In this document: positions 1 to 6,431 of the stretch, in pieces
Position numbering within the stretch: position 1 is the stretch's first letter
How the letters are laid out: every line of letters begins with the position of its first letter
Source of the DNA: Cyanobacteria bacterium UBA11372
GTDB taxonomy: Bacteria > Cyanobacteriota > Cyanobacteriia > Cyanobacteriales > Aerosakkonemataceae
Assembly (NCBI GenBank): GCA_003486675.1
Contig: DNGG01000470.1
Span: 1-6,521 of the forward strand
Direction: 5' to 3'
Length of the DNA: 6,521 nucleotides
The notes under the pieces: model-generated
What the model was told of the DNA's origin: nothing
Seen by the model: the letters and a program-made list of their open reading frames with translations, nothing else
Database searches by the model: none
Position numbers and translations under genes: made by a program

Positions 1-854
1 GGTAGTTCGGCGATCGCACTCTCTATTCCTGCTTTCACTTCATCTAATGCCGCATCCCGTTGAGTTTTATCGAACTCGAACTGGGACAGGATTTTTTTGA
101 TCGGTTCGTTGCCGCGATCGCGGATAAAATTCTCTAAGGTTGGGTCTACTTCCGGCGGCGCTTCTTGCACCAATTCAATCCCCAATTCTTTGAGCAATTC
201 TTCCTGCGCCGCAATTAAGTCGCGTACCGCTTCATACCCAAAGTCAATCGCTTCGATAATATCCGCTTCTGGCAATTGGTTCGCCCCGGCTTCCACCATC
301 ACCACGCCTTCAGGAGAACCCGCAACCACTAAATCTAGGTCGCCGTCTTCGATTTCCTTATAGGTGGGATTGATAATGAAATCATCTCCAACTAACCCTA
401 CCCGCACGGCTGCCATCGGCCCGTTAAAGGGTATCTTGGCTAGTAACGTGGCAATCGAAGCCCCGGTAACCGCTAGCACATCGGGGGGAACTTGCTCGTC
501 CATCGATAAGGTTGTGGCGACGATTTGAATATCATCCCGCAACCAGCTGGGAAATAACGGGCGCAAAGGACGATCGATCAAACGACTGGTGAGAATGACT
601 TTTTCTGGCGGACGCCCTTCCCGCCGCAAGAAACCGCCCGGAATGCGTCCAGCGGCGTAAAGTCTTTCTTCGTAATCTACCAATAAAGGTAAAAAATCGA
701 TGCCCTCTCTGGCACCGGAACGGGTTGCCGTCACCAAAACGGCTGTATCCCCCGACTGAATTAAGACGGAACCTCCTGCTTGTGGTGCGAGTAAGCCAAC
801 CTTCAGTCTAATATCCCTTCCGTCAAAGGATATTGATTTGTCAATCTCAACCAT
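1..854 (-). CDS. pnp: Polyribonucleotide nucleotidyltransferase (PNPase), N-terminal part, runs off the left edge
   Basis: PNPase degrades RNA 3'-to-5' by phosphorolysis and can add tails in reverse; it acts in the cytoplasm as a ring-shaped trimer. I translated the minus strand from the ATG at 854-852 and obtained 284 complete codons with no stop, beginning MVEIDKSISFDGRDIRLK. Visible PNPase signatures are the QAGGSVLIQSGDTAVLVTAT strand region (residues 25-44), the RNA-binding loop GGFLRREGRP (73-82) and RLIDRPLRPLFP (91-102). The part present covers the first RNase PH-like domain and the start of the all-helical linker (about 240 onward). The second PH core, KH and S1 domains lie outside the window, since family members are about 700-720 residues. 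An in-frame GTG six codons upstream is an alternative start, but the ATG fits the family N-terminus; a weak GAG lies about 10 nt before it. Identification is secure; the exact start is less so. Confidence 0.95.
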   Translation of the reverse strand, partial: MVEIDKSISFDGRDIRLKVGLLAPQAGGSVLIQSGDTAVLVTATRSGAREGIDFLPLLVDYEERLYAAGRIPGGFLRREGRPPEKVILTSRLIDRPLRPLFPSWLRDDIQIVATTLSMDEQVPPDVLAVTGASIATLLAKIPFNGPMAAVRVGLVGDDFIINPTYKEIEDGDLDLVVAGSPEGVVMVEAGANQLPEADIIEAIDFGYEAVRDLIAAQEELLKELGIELVQEAPPEVDPTLENFIRDRGNEPIKKILSQFEFDKTQRDAALDEVKAGIESAIAEL

Positions 855-908
855 TCGTTCTTGCTCTATCACAATTCTTTATCTGTCGCAATCGTAGCAC
901 TCTTATAC

Positions 909-931
909 GGAAGCTGTTTGCCAGGGCTTCC
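909..931 (-). promoter_or_regulatory. Stem-loop in the pnp 5' leader
   Basis: A perfect 6-bp inverted repeat, GGAAGC (909-914) and GCTTCC (926-931), encloses an 11-nt loop. On the minus strand it lies about 55-77 nt upstream of the pnp ATG, so it could sit in the transcribed leader or overlap the promoter. Just downstream (minus sense) come TATAAG (907-902) and TACGAT, possible -10 boxes without a clear -35 partner. In E. coli, pnp mRNA is autoregulated through leader stem-loops cut by RNase III; a similar role here is only inference. Read on the plus strand it resembles a terminator because TTTTGTT follows, but no plus-strand gene ends there. Confidence 0.35.
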
Positions 932-1482
932 TTTTGTTGAGGTGTGGATCTGTGGGTATTGTTATCTTACAAGACAGACAAAGGCATTTGAGTATGGGTG
1001 AAGCGATCGCATCTCCCGCGTGGTTGGCATCAGAATACCACGATCGATACTGACAACAGCCTTGTTATTTAAGTTACACTCAATTGCCGGACAGATATAT
1101 GAGCGATCTTCAGTGGACGCGAAGCGGCAGCACTCCTCAGCCAATTCGATGTGATGCAGACGGGCTAATCCTGGCGCTGACCAAAGCGTCTCAGCCTTGG
1201 GAAAAGCTAGACATAAATGTTAATTAGCAGAAAATATGTAGAAAATTGGTACAAAGCAAAGCAAAGTACGGCAATTTACTTTGTCTTTGAGACCAAAACA
1301 GATAGGTCAAAATTATCAGAAGCTCAAGCGCAATTTTCCTGTAGGATCAAGCTAAGTTCATTTATATCTAGAAACCAGAAGTATGAGGATCGCAGCTAAC
1401 TAGGTAAGGACTTGATAGAGGCTGCTAAGAACAACAGAGCGATCTATATCGCATATCATTTGGATACGAATTCGGGAAAAGT

Positions 1483-1526
1483 GACGGCGCGACAAATACA
1501 ATAAGCATGGTAGATCGCAGCGCGTC
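1483..1526 (+). repeat. Bulged inverted repeat abutting the tnpB start (candidate left-end structure)
   Basis: GACGGCGC (1483-1490) can pair with GCGCGTC (1520-1526) as a 7-bp stem with one bulged G and a loop of about 29 nt, ending directly before the tnpB ATG. IS200/IS605 elements carry imperfect subterminal palindromes at each end that TnpA recognises as single-stranded hairpins, so this may be part of the left end. The loop is long and the stem short, so it could be chance. The structure might also mask the tnpB start region, which has no visible Shine-Dalgarno sequence. Confidence 0.25.
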
Positions 1527-2969
1527 ATGCTACTAGCCTACACCTACAAGCTGAATCCGTCGCCGTCTCAGATCGCTATTATGGAACGGTGGCTGCACTT
1601 GCTGCGCCTACAGTACAACTTTCGACTGCGGGAACGGATAGAGGCTTACGAGCAAGCTAGAGCGCCTAAATTAGGGAATTACTGTAACCTTGATTCTCAA
1701 GCCGAATGCTGTCCCCTAGCCTGCTCGGTGAGTAAAAATGCCTTGTATGGCAATCCTTGGGCGATCGCAGGCAAAAAACGCAGTGCTTGGGCGCAGCAAG
1801 ACGCCGATTTGACTAATCTGAGAAAAGACCGCCCCTGGTATGCAGAAATCAACCGCAGCGTCATGAATCAGATGTTGCGTCAGTTGGAAGCTGCTTTTAA
1901 GGGATTCTTCACACAGGGTCGAGGTTATCCTAAACTCAAGCGTAGAGGAAGGTTTCGGTCTTTCACCTACCCGCCTGGACTGGTTGGTTTTCAAGGCTCG
2001 CGCATCAGATTACCCGGTATTGGCTCGATGACCTTCTTTCTGTCCCGACCTTTCCCTGATGGGTTCTCTATCCGTTGTGTTACGATTCGCAAAAAAGTAG
2101 ATGGCTGGTACACATCGGTCAGGCTTGAGGATAATACAGTTCCAGAGCCAGCATCACCCAGCGCTGCTCAAGCCGCAGTAGGTGTAGACTTAGGGATTAG
2201 TAAGCTTATTGCTCTGAGCAATGGCGAGACTGTGGCTAACCCCCGCTTCTACAAGCAAAAGGAACGCCGCAGGCAAATTCTTGCTCGTCGGGCTAGTCGT
2301 AAGGTTTTAGGTTCTAAAAAAAGAGCCAAAGCATATCAGAAAATAGCACGACTGGAACACAAAATAGCAAGACAACGTGAGGATTATCAATGGAAGACAG
2401 CACATAAACTTGTTGGTCGATTTGACTTTATTGTGTTTGAAGACCTGAACATCATCGGCATGAAAAAGCGCTGCCAACCTAAACAGGATGATATAACTAG
2501 CGAGTACCTGCACAATGGGCAATCTGCAAAATCTGCCCTGAATCAAGCTATCAGCGATGCAGGCTGGGGTAAATTAAAGCAGAAAGTCAAAGTTTTGGCT
2601 GCAAGGTCTGGCATTCTGGTTCGCGAAGTCAACCCCTGTAAGTCATCCCAAGAATGTAGCGTTTGCCATTATGTCAGTCCTGAAAACCGAGATGGAGAGA
2701 AATTCATCTGTGAAAACTGCGGTTATCATGCCGATGCAGATGTCGATGCTGCAATAGTAATTTTGCAGCGGGGTTTAAAAGATTTGGGTATTAGTTTTCC
2801 CAAACTACCGGGAGTCCCTCGGAAAGTTACGCCCACGGAGACATCAACAGTCTTGCCTGTTGAGCCTGGGAACCCTCGGAAAAACGAGGAAATTCAGTCA
2901 AAAGGCTCCGATTGCTTTTTGAATGTTGAAACTCAACTTTTTCGAGTGGAGGAGAGCTTAAGCGATTAG
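1527..2969 (+). CDS. tnpB: TnpB (OrfB), IS200/IS605-family RNA-guided RuvC-like endonuclease
   Basis: TnpB proteins are RNA-guided DNA endonucleases, ancestral to Cas12, that use a right-end-derived RNA to cut DNA next to a short motif and so help retain the transposon. This 480-residue protein has the expected order. The N-terminal wedge/helical part begins MLLAYTYKLNPSPSQ (1-15). RuvC-I is GVDLGISK with D221. A Lys/Arg-rich helical linker follows (243-290). RuvC-II is FIVFEDLNI with E305, then DAGWG (344-348). A zinc ribbon has C377, C380, C395 and C398. RuvC-III is HADADVDAA with D403, D405 and D407. The acidic catalytic residues look intact. Residues about 45-105 form an insertion with Cys53, 61, 62 and 66 and conserved DRPWYAEINRSV; similar larger TnpBs occur in cyanobacteria. 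Residues 428-480 are a tail whose DNA doubles as structured RNA. The ATG at 1527 matches the family start; no Shine-Dalgarno is visible. The gene contains a HIP1 site (1761-1768). Family assignment is secure; activity is inferred. Confidence 0.95.
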   Translation: MLLAYTYKLNPSPSQIAIMERWLHLLRLQYNFRLRERIEAYEQARAPKLGNYCNLDSQAECCPLACSVSKNALYGNPWAIAGKKRSAWAQQDADLTNLRKDRPWYAEINRSVMNQMLRQLEAAFKGFFTQGRGYPKLKRRGRFRSFTYPPGLVGFQGSRIRLPGIGSMTFFLSRPFPDGFSIRCVTIRKKVDGWYTSVRLEDNTVPEPASPSAAQAAVGVDLGISKLIALSNGETVANPRFYKQKERRRQILARRASRKVLGSKKRAKAYQKIARLEHKIARQREDYQWKTAHKLVGRFDFIVFEDLNIIGMKKRCQPKQDDITSEYLHNGQSAKSALNQAISDAGWGKLKQKVKVLAARSGILVREVNPCKSSQECSVCHYVSPENRDGEKFICENCGYHADADVDAAIVILQRGLKDLGISFPKLPGVPRKVTPTETSTVLPVEPGNPRKNEEIQSKGSDCFLNVETQLFRVEESLSD

Positions 2970-3021
2970 GTTCTCTCCCATCCACCTCAAAGTTGAATTG
3001 ATGAGGGGGAAAGGATGTCAA
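2832..3021 (+). ncRNA. Candidate TnpB reRNA/omegaRNA scaffold overlapping the tnpB 3' end
   Basis: Consecutive stems run from the tnpB tail into the downstream spacer. Stem 1: CCCA (2832-2835), GG (2837-2838) and TCAACAG (2844-2850) pair with CTGTTGA (2857-2863), CC (2865-2866) and TGGG (2867-2870), giving 13 pairs with a bulge, an internal loop and a 6-nt apical loop. Stem 2: CCTCG (2874-2878) with CGAGG (2885-2889). Stem 3: the long imperfect hairpin at 2933-2996. The 3' tail then holds GAGGG (3003-3007), complementary to CCCTC at 2873-2877 (also 2816-2820), which would form a pseudoknot in competition with stem 2. TnpB guide RNAs are known to derive from the tnpB 3' end plus the right end, with the guide immediately after the element. 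Here that would be 3022 to about 3040. Pairing was done by eye; the 5' end of the RNA is unknown. Confidence 0.5.
2933..2996 (+). repeat. Long imperfect palindrome spanning the tnpB stop codon (right-end hairpin)
   Basis: Left arm segments TCAACTTT (2933-2940), GAG (2944-2946), TGGA (2947-2950) and GGAGAG (2951-2956) pair with CTCTCC (2973-2978), TCCA (2981-2984), CTC (2986-2988) and AAAGTTGA (2989-2996). That is 21 base pairs with three small bulges and a 16-nt loop. The tnpB stop codon TAG (2967-2969) lies in the loop. The palindrome and its position 20-odd nt before the predicted end fit the subterminal palindrome of an IS605-type right end. In RNA it would be the main 3' stem of the reRNA, and it could also act as a barrier to transcript decay. 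No U-run follows, so it is not a classical intrinsic terminator. Confidence 0.65.
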
Positions 3022-3145
3022 AATGAATCCAGCGTTGCAAATATGGCCTGAGAAACCAAAACAGTTAGGCTTCAGATATAAAGCACCTAACACTTCTGCT
3101 GGTGGTGATGCAATTTAGGCAGGGAAAACATTCAAAATATAGATA

Positions 3146-3193
3146 TTGGCTAACTTGATTGTCTTTGACATAACAAGGTGTCGAGCCAAATTT
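3146..3193 (+). promoter_or_regulatory. Weak promoter candidates upstream of the SNF2 gene
   Basis: A perfect -35-type TTGACA occurs at 3165-3170, but 17 nt downstream there is only AAATTT, a poor -10. An overlapping option is TTGGCT (3146-3151), a 17-nt gap, then CATAAC (3169-3174). Either would start transcription 25-75 nt before the SNF2 ATG. The surrounding 3120-3228 stretch is AT-rich, as expected of a promoter. Neither pair is convincing alone, and read-through from tnpB is also possible. Confidence 0.25.
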
Positions 3194-3228
3194 TGGATTA
3201 AATAACGACTAATTTTAATAAATCTAGC

Positions 3229-6200
3229 ATGGCAATTCTACACGGAAACTGGATACCTCAACATCAGGGTGGCTATTTATTTATTTGGGGAGAAACTTGG
3301 CGTCCTCAAACATCTTTGGTAGAAGCGGGGAAAAAAGATGGGATACTATCTCATCCGTTGGCGATGGGGCAGGGGGAATTAGTTTCTTTCTTGCGATCGC
3401 ACAAACTAGACTTAGAAGCATCTGCCTCTGCTAGTAAGGGGAAAGGGAAGGGCGCGACTAGGTGGATTCGTCATGCGATCGCATCCCCCACACCCATTGT
3501 TGCAGACAAACCCACCTACCCGATGTATTCCCCCAAGGTAGCGGGAGAAACAAGCGAACTATATCTCTATCCTTGGGCAGTTGAAGGATTGTGTTTAAAT
3601 GCTACCGAGGCCATCAAATTTTTACAAGCATTACCTCTAAGCTCATTTAAAGCATCAGATGCTTACTTAGGGGGAGAATTGCGATTTTGGGCGCAGGTTT
3701 GTCGCTGGAGTTTAGATTTACTATCTAGGGGTAAATTTTTACCTGGACTATACCGAAAAACCGATGGTTCTGTTGTCGCTTGCTGGCAACCCTTGTTAGA
3801 TAGTGCCGTAGATCGGGAGCGTTTGGCAAAGTTTGCTCAACAAATGCCTGGTGCTTGTCGCACTTATCAAGATGGCACATCAGAATTGCCCAATTATCCA
3901 CGTTTGGACTTGCCAGTTGCACCAGAAAAATTATTACTAGAATTCTTAAGCAGTACAATCGATGCCCAGGTGCGTGCTTGGGGAAATTCTACCCCACCCA
4001 CAGCAGCAACTCCAGTGCGCGAGTGGTTACAAGCACTTTCCAAAGTATCCGATAACTTAGTCCAAGCAACGGGTGAAGCGGTGGGGCGTCTGGAAACTGC
4101 ACTGCAAACTTGGACAGCTGCCGTACAAGATTATATAGTTGTCTCGCCGTCGCAAGGATTGGGGCAGAATTTGTATCGCACCTGCTTTGCCATTTATCCA
4201 CCTACAGCGGGGGAAAATAACTGGAGGTTGGAATATTTCTTACAAGCAGCAGACGATGCCGAATTTTTGATTAGTGCTTCCAGAATATGGAATCATACTG
4301 CTGCTGAATTAGTCCACCAAGGTCGGAAAATTAACCATCCCCAGGAAACTTTTTTGCAAGGTTTGGGTTTAGCAGCCAGGTTATTTGCACCAATTGAACC
4401 CAGTTTAAGGGAAAGGCGTCCGCAATCTTGCCTTTTGACGCCGTTACAAGCGTATGAGTTTATCAAGTCGGCAGCATGGCGACTGAAAGATAGCGGACTC
4501 GGTGCAATTTTACCGCCATCTTTGGCAAGTCACGAAGGATGGGCAAACCGCTTAGGATTAAAAATTCAAGCTCAAACACCTTCTACCAAGAAAAATGAAA
4601 GGTTAGGCTTGCAAAGCTTGTTGAATTTTAAATGGGAATTGTCTATTGGTGGACAAACTTTATCCAAAGCTGAATTTGATCGATTGGTAGCGCAAAACAC
4701 ACCGCTGGTAGAAATTAACGGCGAGTGGGTGGAATTGCGCGCCCAAGATGTGCGCGCCGCACAAACATTCTTCGCCTCGCGCAAAGAACAAATGGCTTTA
4801 TCTTTAGAAGATGCTTTGCGCTTAAGTACGGGCGATACTCAAACGATCGAAAAATTGCCTGTAGTTAGTTTTGAAGCATCAGGAACGCTTGAGGAATTGC
4901 TGTCTAATTTGACAAATAATCGGGCAATTGAACCGATTGTACCTAAAAGTTTTAAGGGAACATTACGACCATATCAAGAGCGAGGAGTTGGTTGGTTATC
5001 TTTCTTAGAAAAATGGGGTTTAGGCGCTTGTTTGGCGGACGATATGGGGCTGGGAAAAGCGATTCAGTTCATTGCTTTTGTTTTATACCTTCAAGAGGAA
5101 CAAGCATTAGAAGCACCTATATTGCTACTGTCTCCTACTTCAGTTTTAGGTAACTGGGAGCGCGAAGTCAAGAAATTCGGCCCCTCAATTAAAACTTTAG
5201 TGCATCACGGAGATAAACGCGCGAAAGGAAAAGCATTAGCTAAGGCGGTTAAAGATAAGCATTTAGTCATTACTAGCTATCCGCTGGTATTTCGGGATGC
5301 GAAAGACCTCCAGAGTATTAATTGGCAAGGAGTGGTGTTAGATGAAGCACAAAATATTAAAAATCCAGACGCGAAGCAGTCAAAAGCGGTAAGGGAATTG
5401 CAGACACAATTTCGGATTGCACTGACAGGGACGCCGGTAGAGAATCGCTTATCCGAACTTTGGTCAATTATGGATTTTCTCAATCCTGGATATTTGGGGC
5501 AGCGGCAATTCTTCCAACGGCGATTTGGAATTCCGATTGAGAAATATGGGGATGGAGAATCGTTGAAAACATTGCGATCGCTTGTCCAACCCTTCATCCT
5601 CCGCCGCCTCAAAACCGATAAGGAAATCATTCAAGATTTACCAGAAAAACAGGAGATGACTGTCTTCTGTCCCCTGGCGGTAGAACAAGCGAGTCTTTAT
5701 CAAAAAATGGTCGAGGAATCTTTGGCTGAAATCGAATCTGCCGATGGCATTAAACGGAAGGGAATGATTTTAGCCTTGATAACTAAACTTAAACAAATCT
5801 GCAATCATCCGAGTTTATTTAAGGAGAAAAGCGAAACGGAAAAATCCGCAATCAGTTCGCAACAATCGGGAAAACTCCAGCGATTGGATGAGATGTTAGA
5901 AGAATTGGTTGCAGAAGGCGATCGCGCGTTAATCTTCACCCAATTTGCCGAGTGGGGTAAACTGCTAAAACCCCATTTGGAAAAGCAACTAGAACAAGAG
6001 GTACTATTCTTATATGGCAGCACCGCCAAAAAACAACGGGAAGAAATGATCGACCGCTTCCAAAACGACCCCGAAGCGCCAAAAATCTTTATTTTATCCC
6101 TCAAAGCGGGTGGAGTTGGCCTTAATTTAACCCGCGCTACGCACGTTTTCCACTTTGACCGATGGTGGAATCCAGCAGTAGAAAATCAAGCCACAGATAG

Positions 6201-6423
6201 GGTATTTCGGATTGGTCAAACTCGCAACGTTCAAGTGCATAAATTTGTCTGCACCGGCACTTTAGAAGAAAAAATACACGATTTAATCGAAAGTAAAAAA
6301 GCCCTAGCAGAACAAGTAGTAGGTGCGGGAGAAAATTGGCTAACCGAACTAGACACAGACCAATTGCGTAACTTGTTACTATTAGACCGCAGTTCAGTAA
6401 TAGATGATGAAGCTAATAGCTAA
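3229..6423 (+). CDS. SNF2-family helicase/ATPase with bacterial SNF2-associated domain; motif I reads GLGKA
   Basis: SNF2 ATPases translocate on double-stranded DNA and remodel protein-DNA or polymerase-DNA complexes; the substrate of this bacterial group is not established. The 1064-residue protein is full length. Residues 1-400 are a family-specific region starting MAILHGNWIPQHQGGYLFIW. About 402-533 matches the bacterial SNF2-associated region (LLTPLQAYEF, LGLQSLLNFKWELSIGG, GEWVEL). The helicase core follows: PYQERGVGWL; motif I DDMGLGKAIQ (604-613); Ia LLLSPTSVLGNW (632-643); II LDEAQNIKNP (DEAQ 705-708); III LTGTP (732-736); IV RALIFTQF (899-906); V LKAGGVGLNLT (958-968); VI QATDRVFRIGQ (987-997). 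The one departure is Ala611 where motif I normally has Thr (K610 retained); codon GCG at 5059-5061 is one transition from ACG. The ATG at 3229 fits the family start; no Shine-Dalgarno is seen. Bacterial SNF2 genes often adjoin SWIM zinc-finger genes; any such partner would lie right of this window. The C-terminal codons lie in a heptamer repeat. Confidence 0.93.
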   Translation: MAILHGNWIPQHQGGYLFIWGETWRPQTSLVEAGKKDGILSHPLAMGQGELVSFLRSHKLDLEASASASKGKGKGATRWIRHAIASPTPIVADKPTYPMYSPKVAGETSELYLYPWAVEGLCLNATEAIKFLQALPLSSFKASDAYLGGELRFWAQVCRWSLDLLSRGKFLPGLYRKTDGSVVACWQPLLDSAVDRERLAKFAQQMPGACRTYQDGTSELPNYPRLDLPVAPEKLLLEFLSSTIDAQVRAWGNSTPPTAATPVREWLQALSKVSDNLVQATGEAVGRLETALQTWTAAVQDYIVVSPSQGLGQNLYRTCFAIYPPTAGENNWRLEYFLQAADDAEFLISASRIWNHTAAELVHQGRKINHPQETFLQGLGLAARLFAPIEPSLRERRPQSCLLTPLQAYEFIKSAAWRLKDSGLGAILPPSLASHEGWANRLGLKIQAQTPSTKKNERLGLQSLLNFKWELSIGGQTLSKAEFDRLVAQNTPLVEINGEWVELRAQDVRAAQTFFASRKEQMALSLEDALRLSTGDTQTIEKLPVVSFEASGTLEELLSNLTNNRAIEPIVPKSFKGTLRPYQERGVGWLSFLEKWGLGACLADDMGLGKAIQFIAFVLYLQEEQALEAPILLLSPTSVLGNWEREVKKFGPSIKTLVHHGDKRAKGKALAKAVKDKHLVITSYPLVFRDAKDLQSINWQGVVLDEAQNIKNPDAKQSKAVRELQTQFRIALTGTPVENRLSELWSIMDFLNPGYLGQRQFFQRRFGIPIEKYGDGESLKTLRSLVQPFILRRLKTDKEIIQDLPEKQEMTVFCPLAVEQASLYQKMVEESLAEIESADGIKRKGMILALITKLKQICNHPSLFKEKSETEKSAISSQQSGKLQRLDEMLEELVAEGDRALIFTQFAEWGKLLKPHLEKQLEQEVLFLYGSTAKKQREEMIDRFQNDPEAPKIFILSLKAGGVGLNLTRATHVFHFDRWWNPAVENQATDRVFRIGQTRNVQVHKFVCTGTLEEKIHDLIESKKALAEQVVGAGENWLTELDTDQLRNLLLLDRSSVIDDEANS

Positions 6424-6431
6424 TGGCTAAT
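6411..6431 (+). repeat. Heptamer tandem repeat overlapping the SNF2 3' end
   Basis: AGCTAAT (6411-6417), AGCTAAT (6418-6424) and GGCTAAT (6425-6431) are three head-to-tail copies, the last with one change. They encode the final Ala-Asn-Ser residues and the TAA stop of the SNF2 protein. The array therefore crosses the gene boundary, and the C-terminus may have been set by repeat growth. Confidence 0.75.

Larger units (their letters stand above)
855..1526. other. 672-bp intergenic region between pnp and tnpB, no convincing gene
   Basis: I read both strands and found no protein or RNA gene I can support. The two longest open frames (962-1144 minus, 1217-1399 plus, 60 codons each) have no recognisable family, no ribosome binding site and no domain. 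There is no HUH tyrosine-transposase (TnpA) motif, so the tnpB element seems to lack its own transposase. Small structures are present: a HIP1 palindrome at 1003-1010; a 5-bp inverted repeat GCTGA/TCAGC at 1176-1180/1191-1195; a perfect GCGAT-CTAT-ATCGC hairpin at 1439-1452; and a direct repeat GATCGCAGC at 1388-1396 and 1513-1521. The pnp promoter should lie in the first 100-150 bp. The left end of the tnpB element is expected in the last 150 or so. Confidence 0.6.
1483..3021 (+). mobile_element. tnpB-only IS200/IS605-superfamily insertion (IS1341-like); left boundary uncertain
   Basis: The element is inferred from a full-length tnpB with no tnpA beside it, a long imperfect palindrome at its 3' end (2933-2996), and a terminal GTCAA (3017-3021) about 20 nt beyond that palindrome. 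This spacing resembles right ends of IS605-type elements, where cleavage follows a short tetra- or pentanucleotide (TCAA in IS608). Such elements make no target duplication and have no terminal inverted repeats, so the left end cannot be read from symmetry. I place it provisionally at the inverted repeat before the start codon, but it could lie up to about 150 bp further left. Without TnpA the element would need a helper in trans to move. Presence is well supported; boundaries are inference. Confidence 0.55.
10..5925. repeat. Eight dispersed HIP1 palindromes (GCGATCGC)
   Basis: Exact GCGATCGC copies lie at 10-17, 114-121, 1003-1010, 1761-1768, 3393-3400, 3475-3482, 5574-5581 and 5918-5925. 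HIP1 is a highly over-represented octamer in many cyanobacterial genomes. Seven of the eight copies are inside coding sequence, including one in tnpB, which suggests the insertion has long resided in cyanobacterial DNA. The entry spans the first to last copy; only the listed octamers are the repeat. Confidence 0.95.

Noticed and set aside
909..938. GGAAGC/GCTTCC stem followed by TTTTGTT as a plus-strand terminator
   Set aside because: No plus-strand gene ends before it, since the upstream DNA is minus-strand pnp. The U-run is interrupted.
962..1144. 60-codon open frame on the minus strand upstream of pnp
   Set aside because: No recognisable domain, no ribosome binding site, and amino-acid composition (scattered Cys, Arg, Ser) typical of a chance frame.
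1217..1399. 60-codon open frame on the plus strand before tnpB, considered as a TnpA remnant or small protein
   Set aside because: It has no HUH motif or catalytic Tyr context, no Shine-Dalgarno and no family resemblance; it is too short to support alone.
1412..1416. TTGAT upstream of tnpB as a target-adjacent motif marking the left end
   Set aside because: This is the motif of ISDra2, but a 5-mer occurs by chance and no left-end palindrome adjoins it. The adjacent motif for this element is unknown.
4980..5070. Frameshift or pseudogene near the altered motif I of the SNF2 gene
   Set aside because: The frame is continuous on both sides and the flanking residues are canonical, so the change is a single substitution rather than a broken gene.
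5277..5630. 117-codon minus-strand open frame inside the SNF2 gene
   Set aside because: It is antisense to conserved helicase motifs II and III and has no family resemblance; it is a shadow frame.
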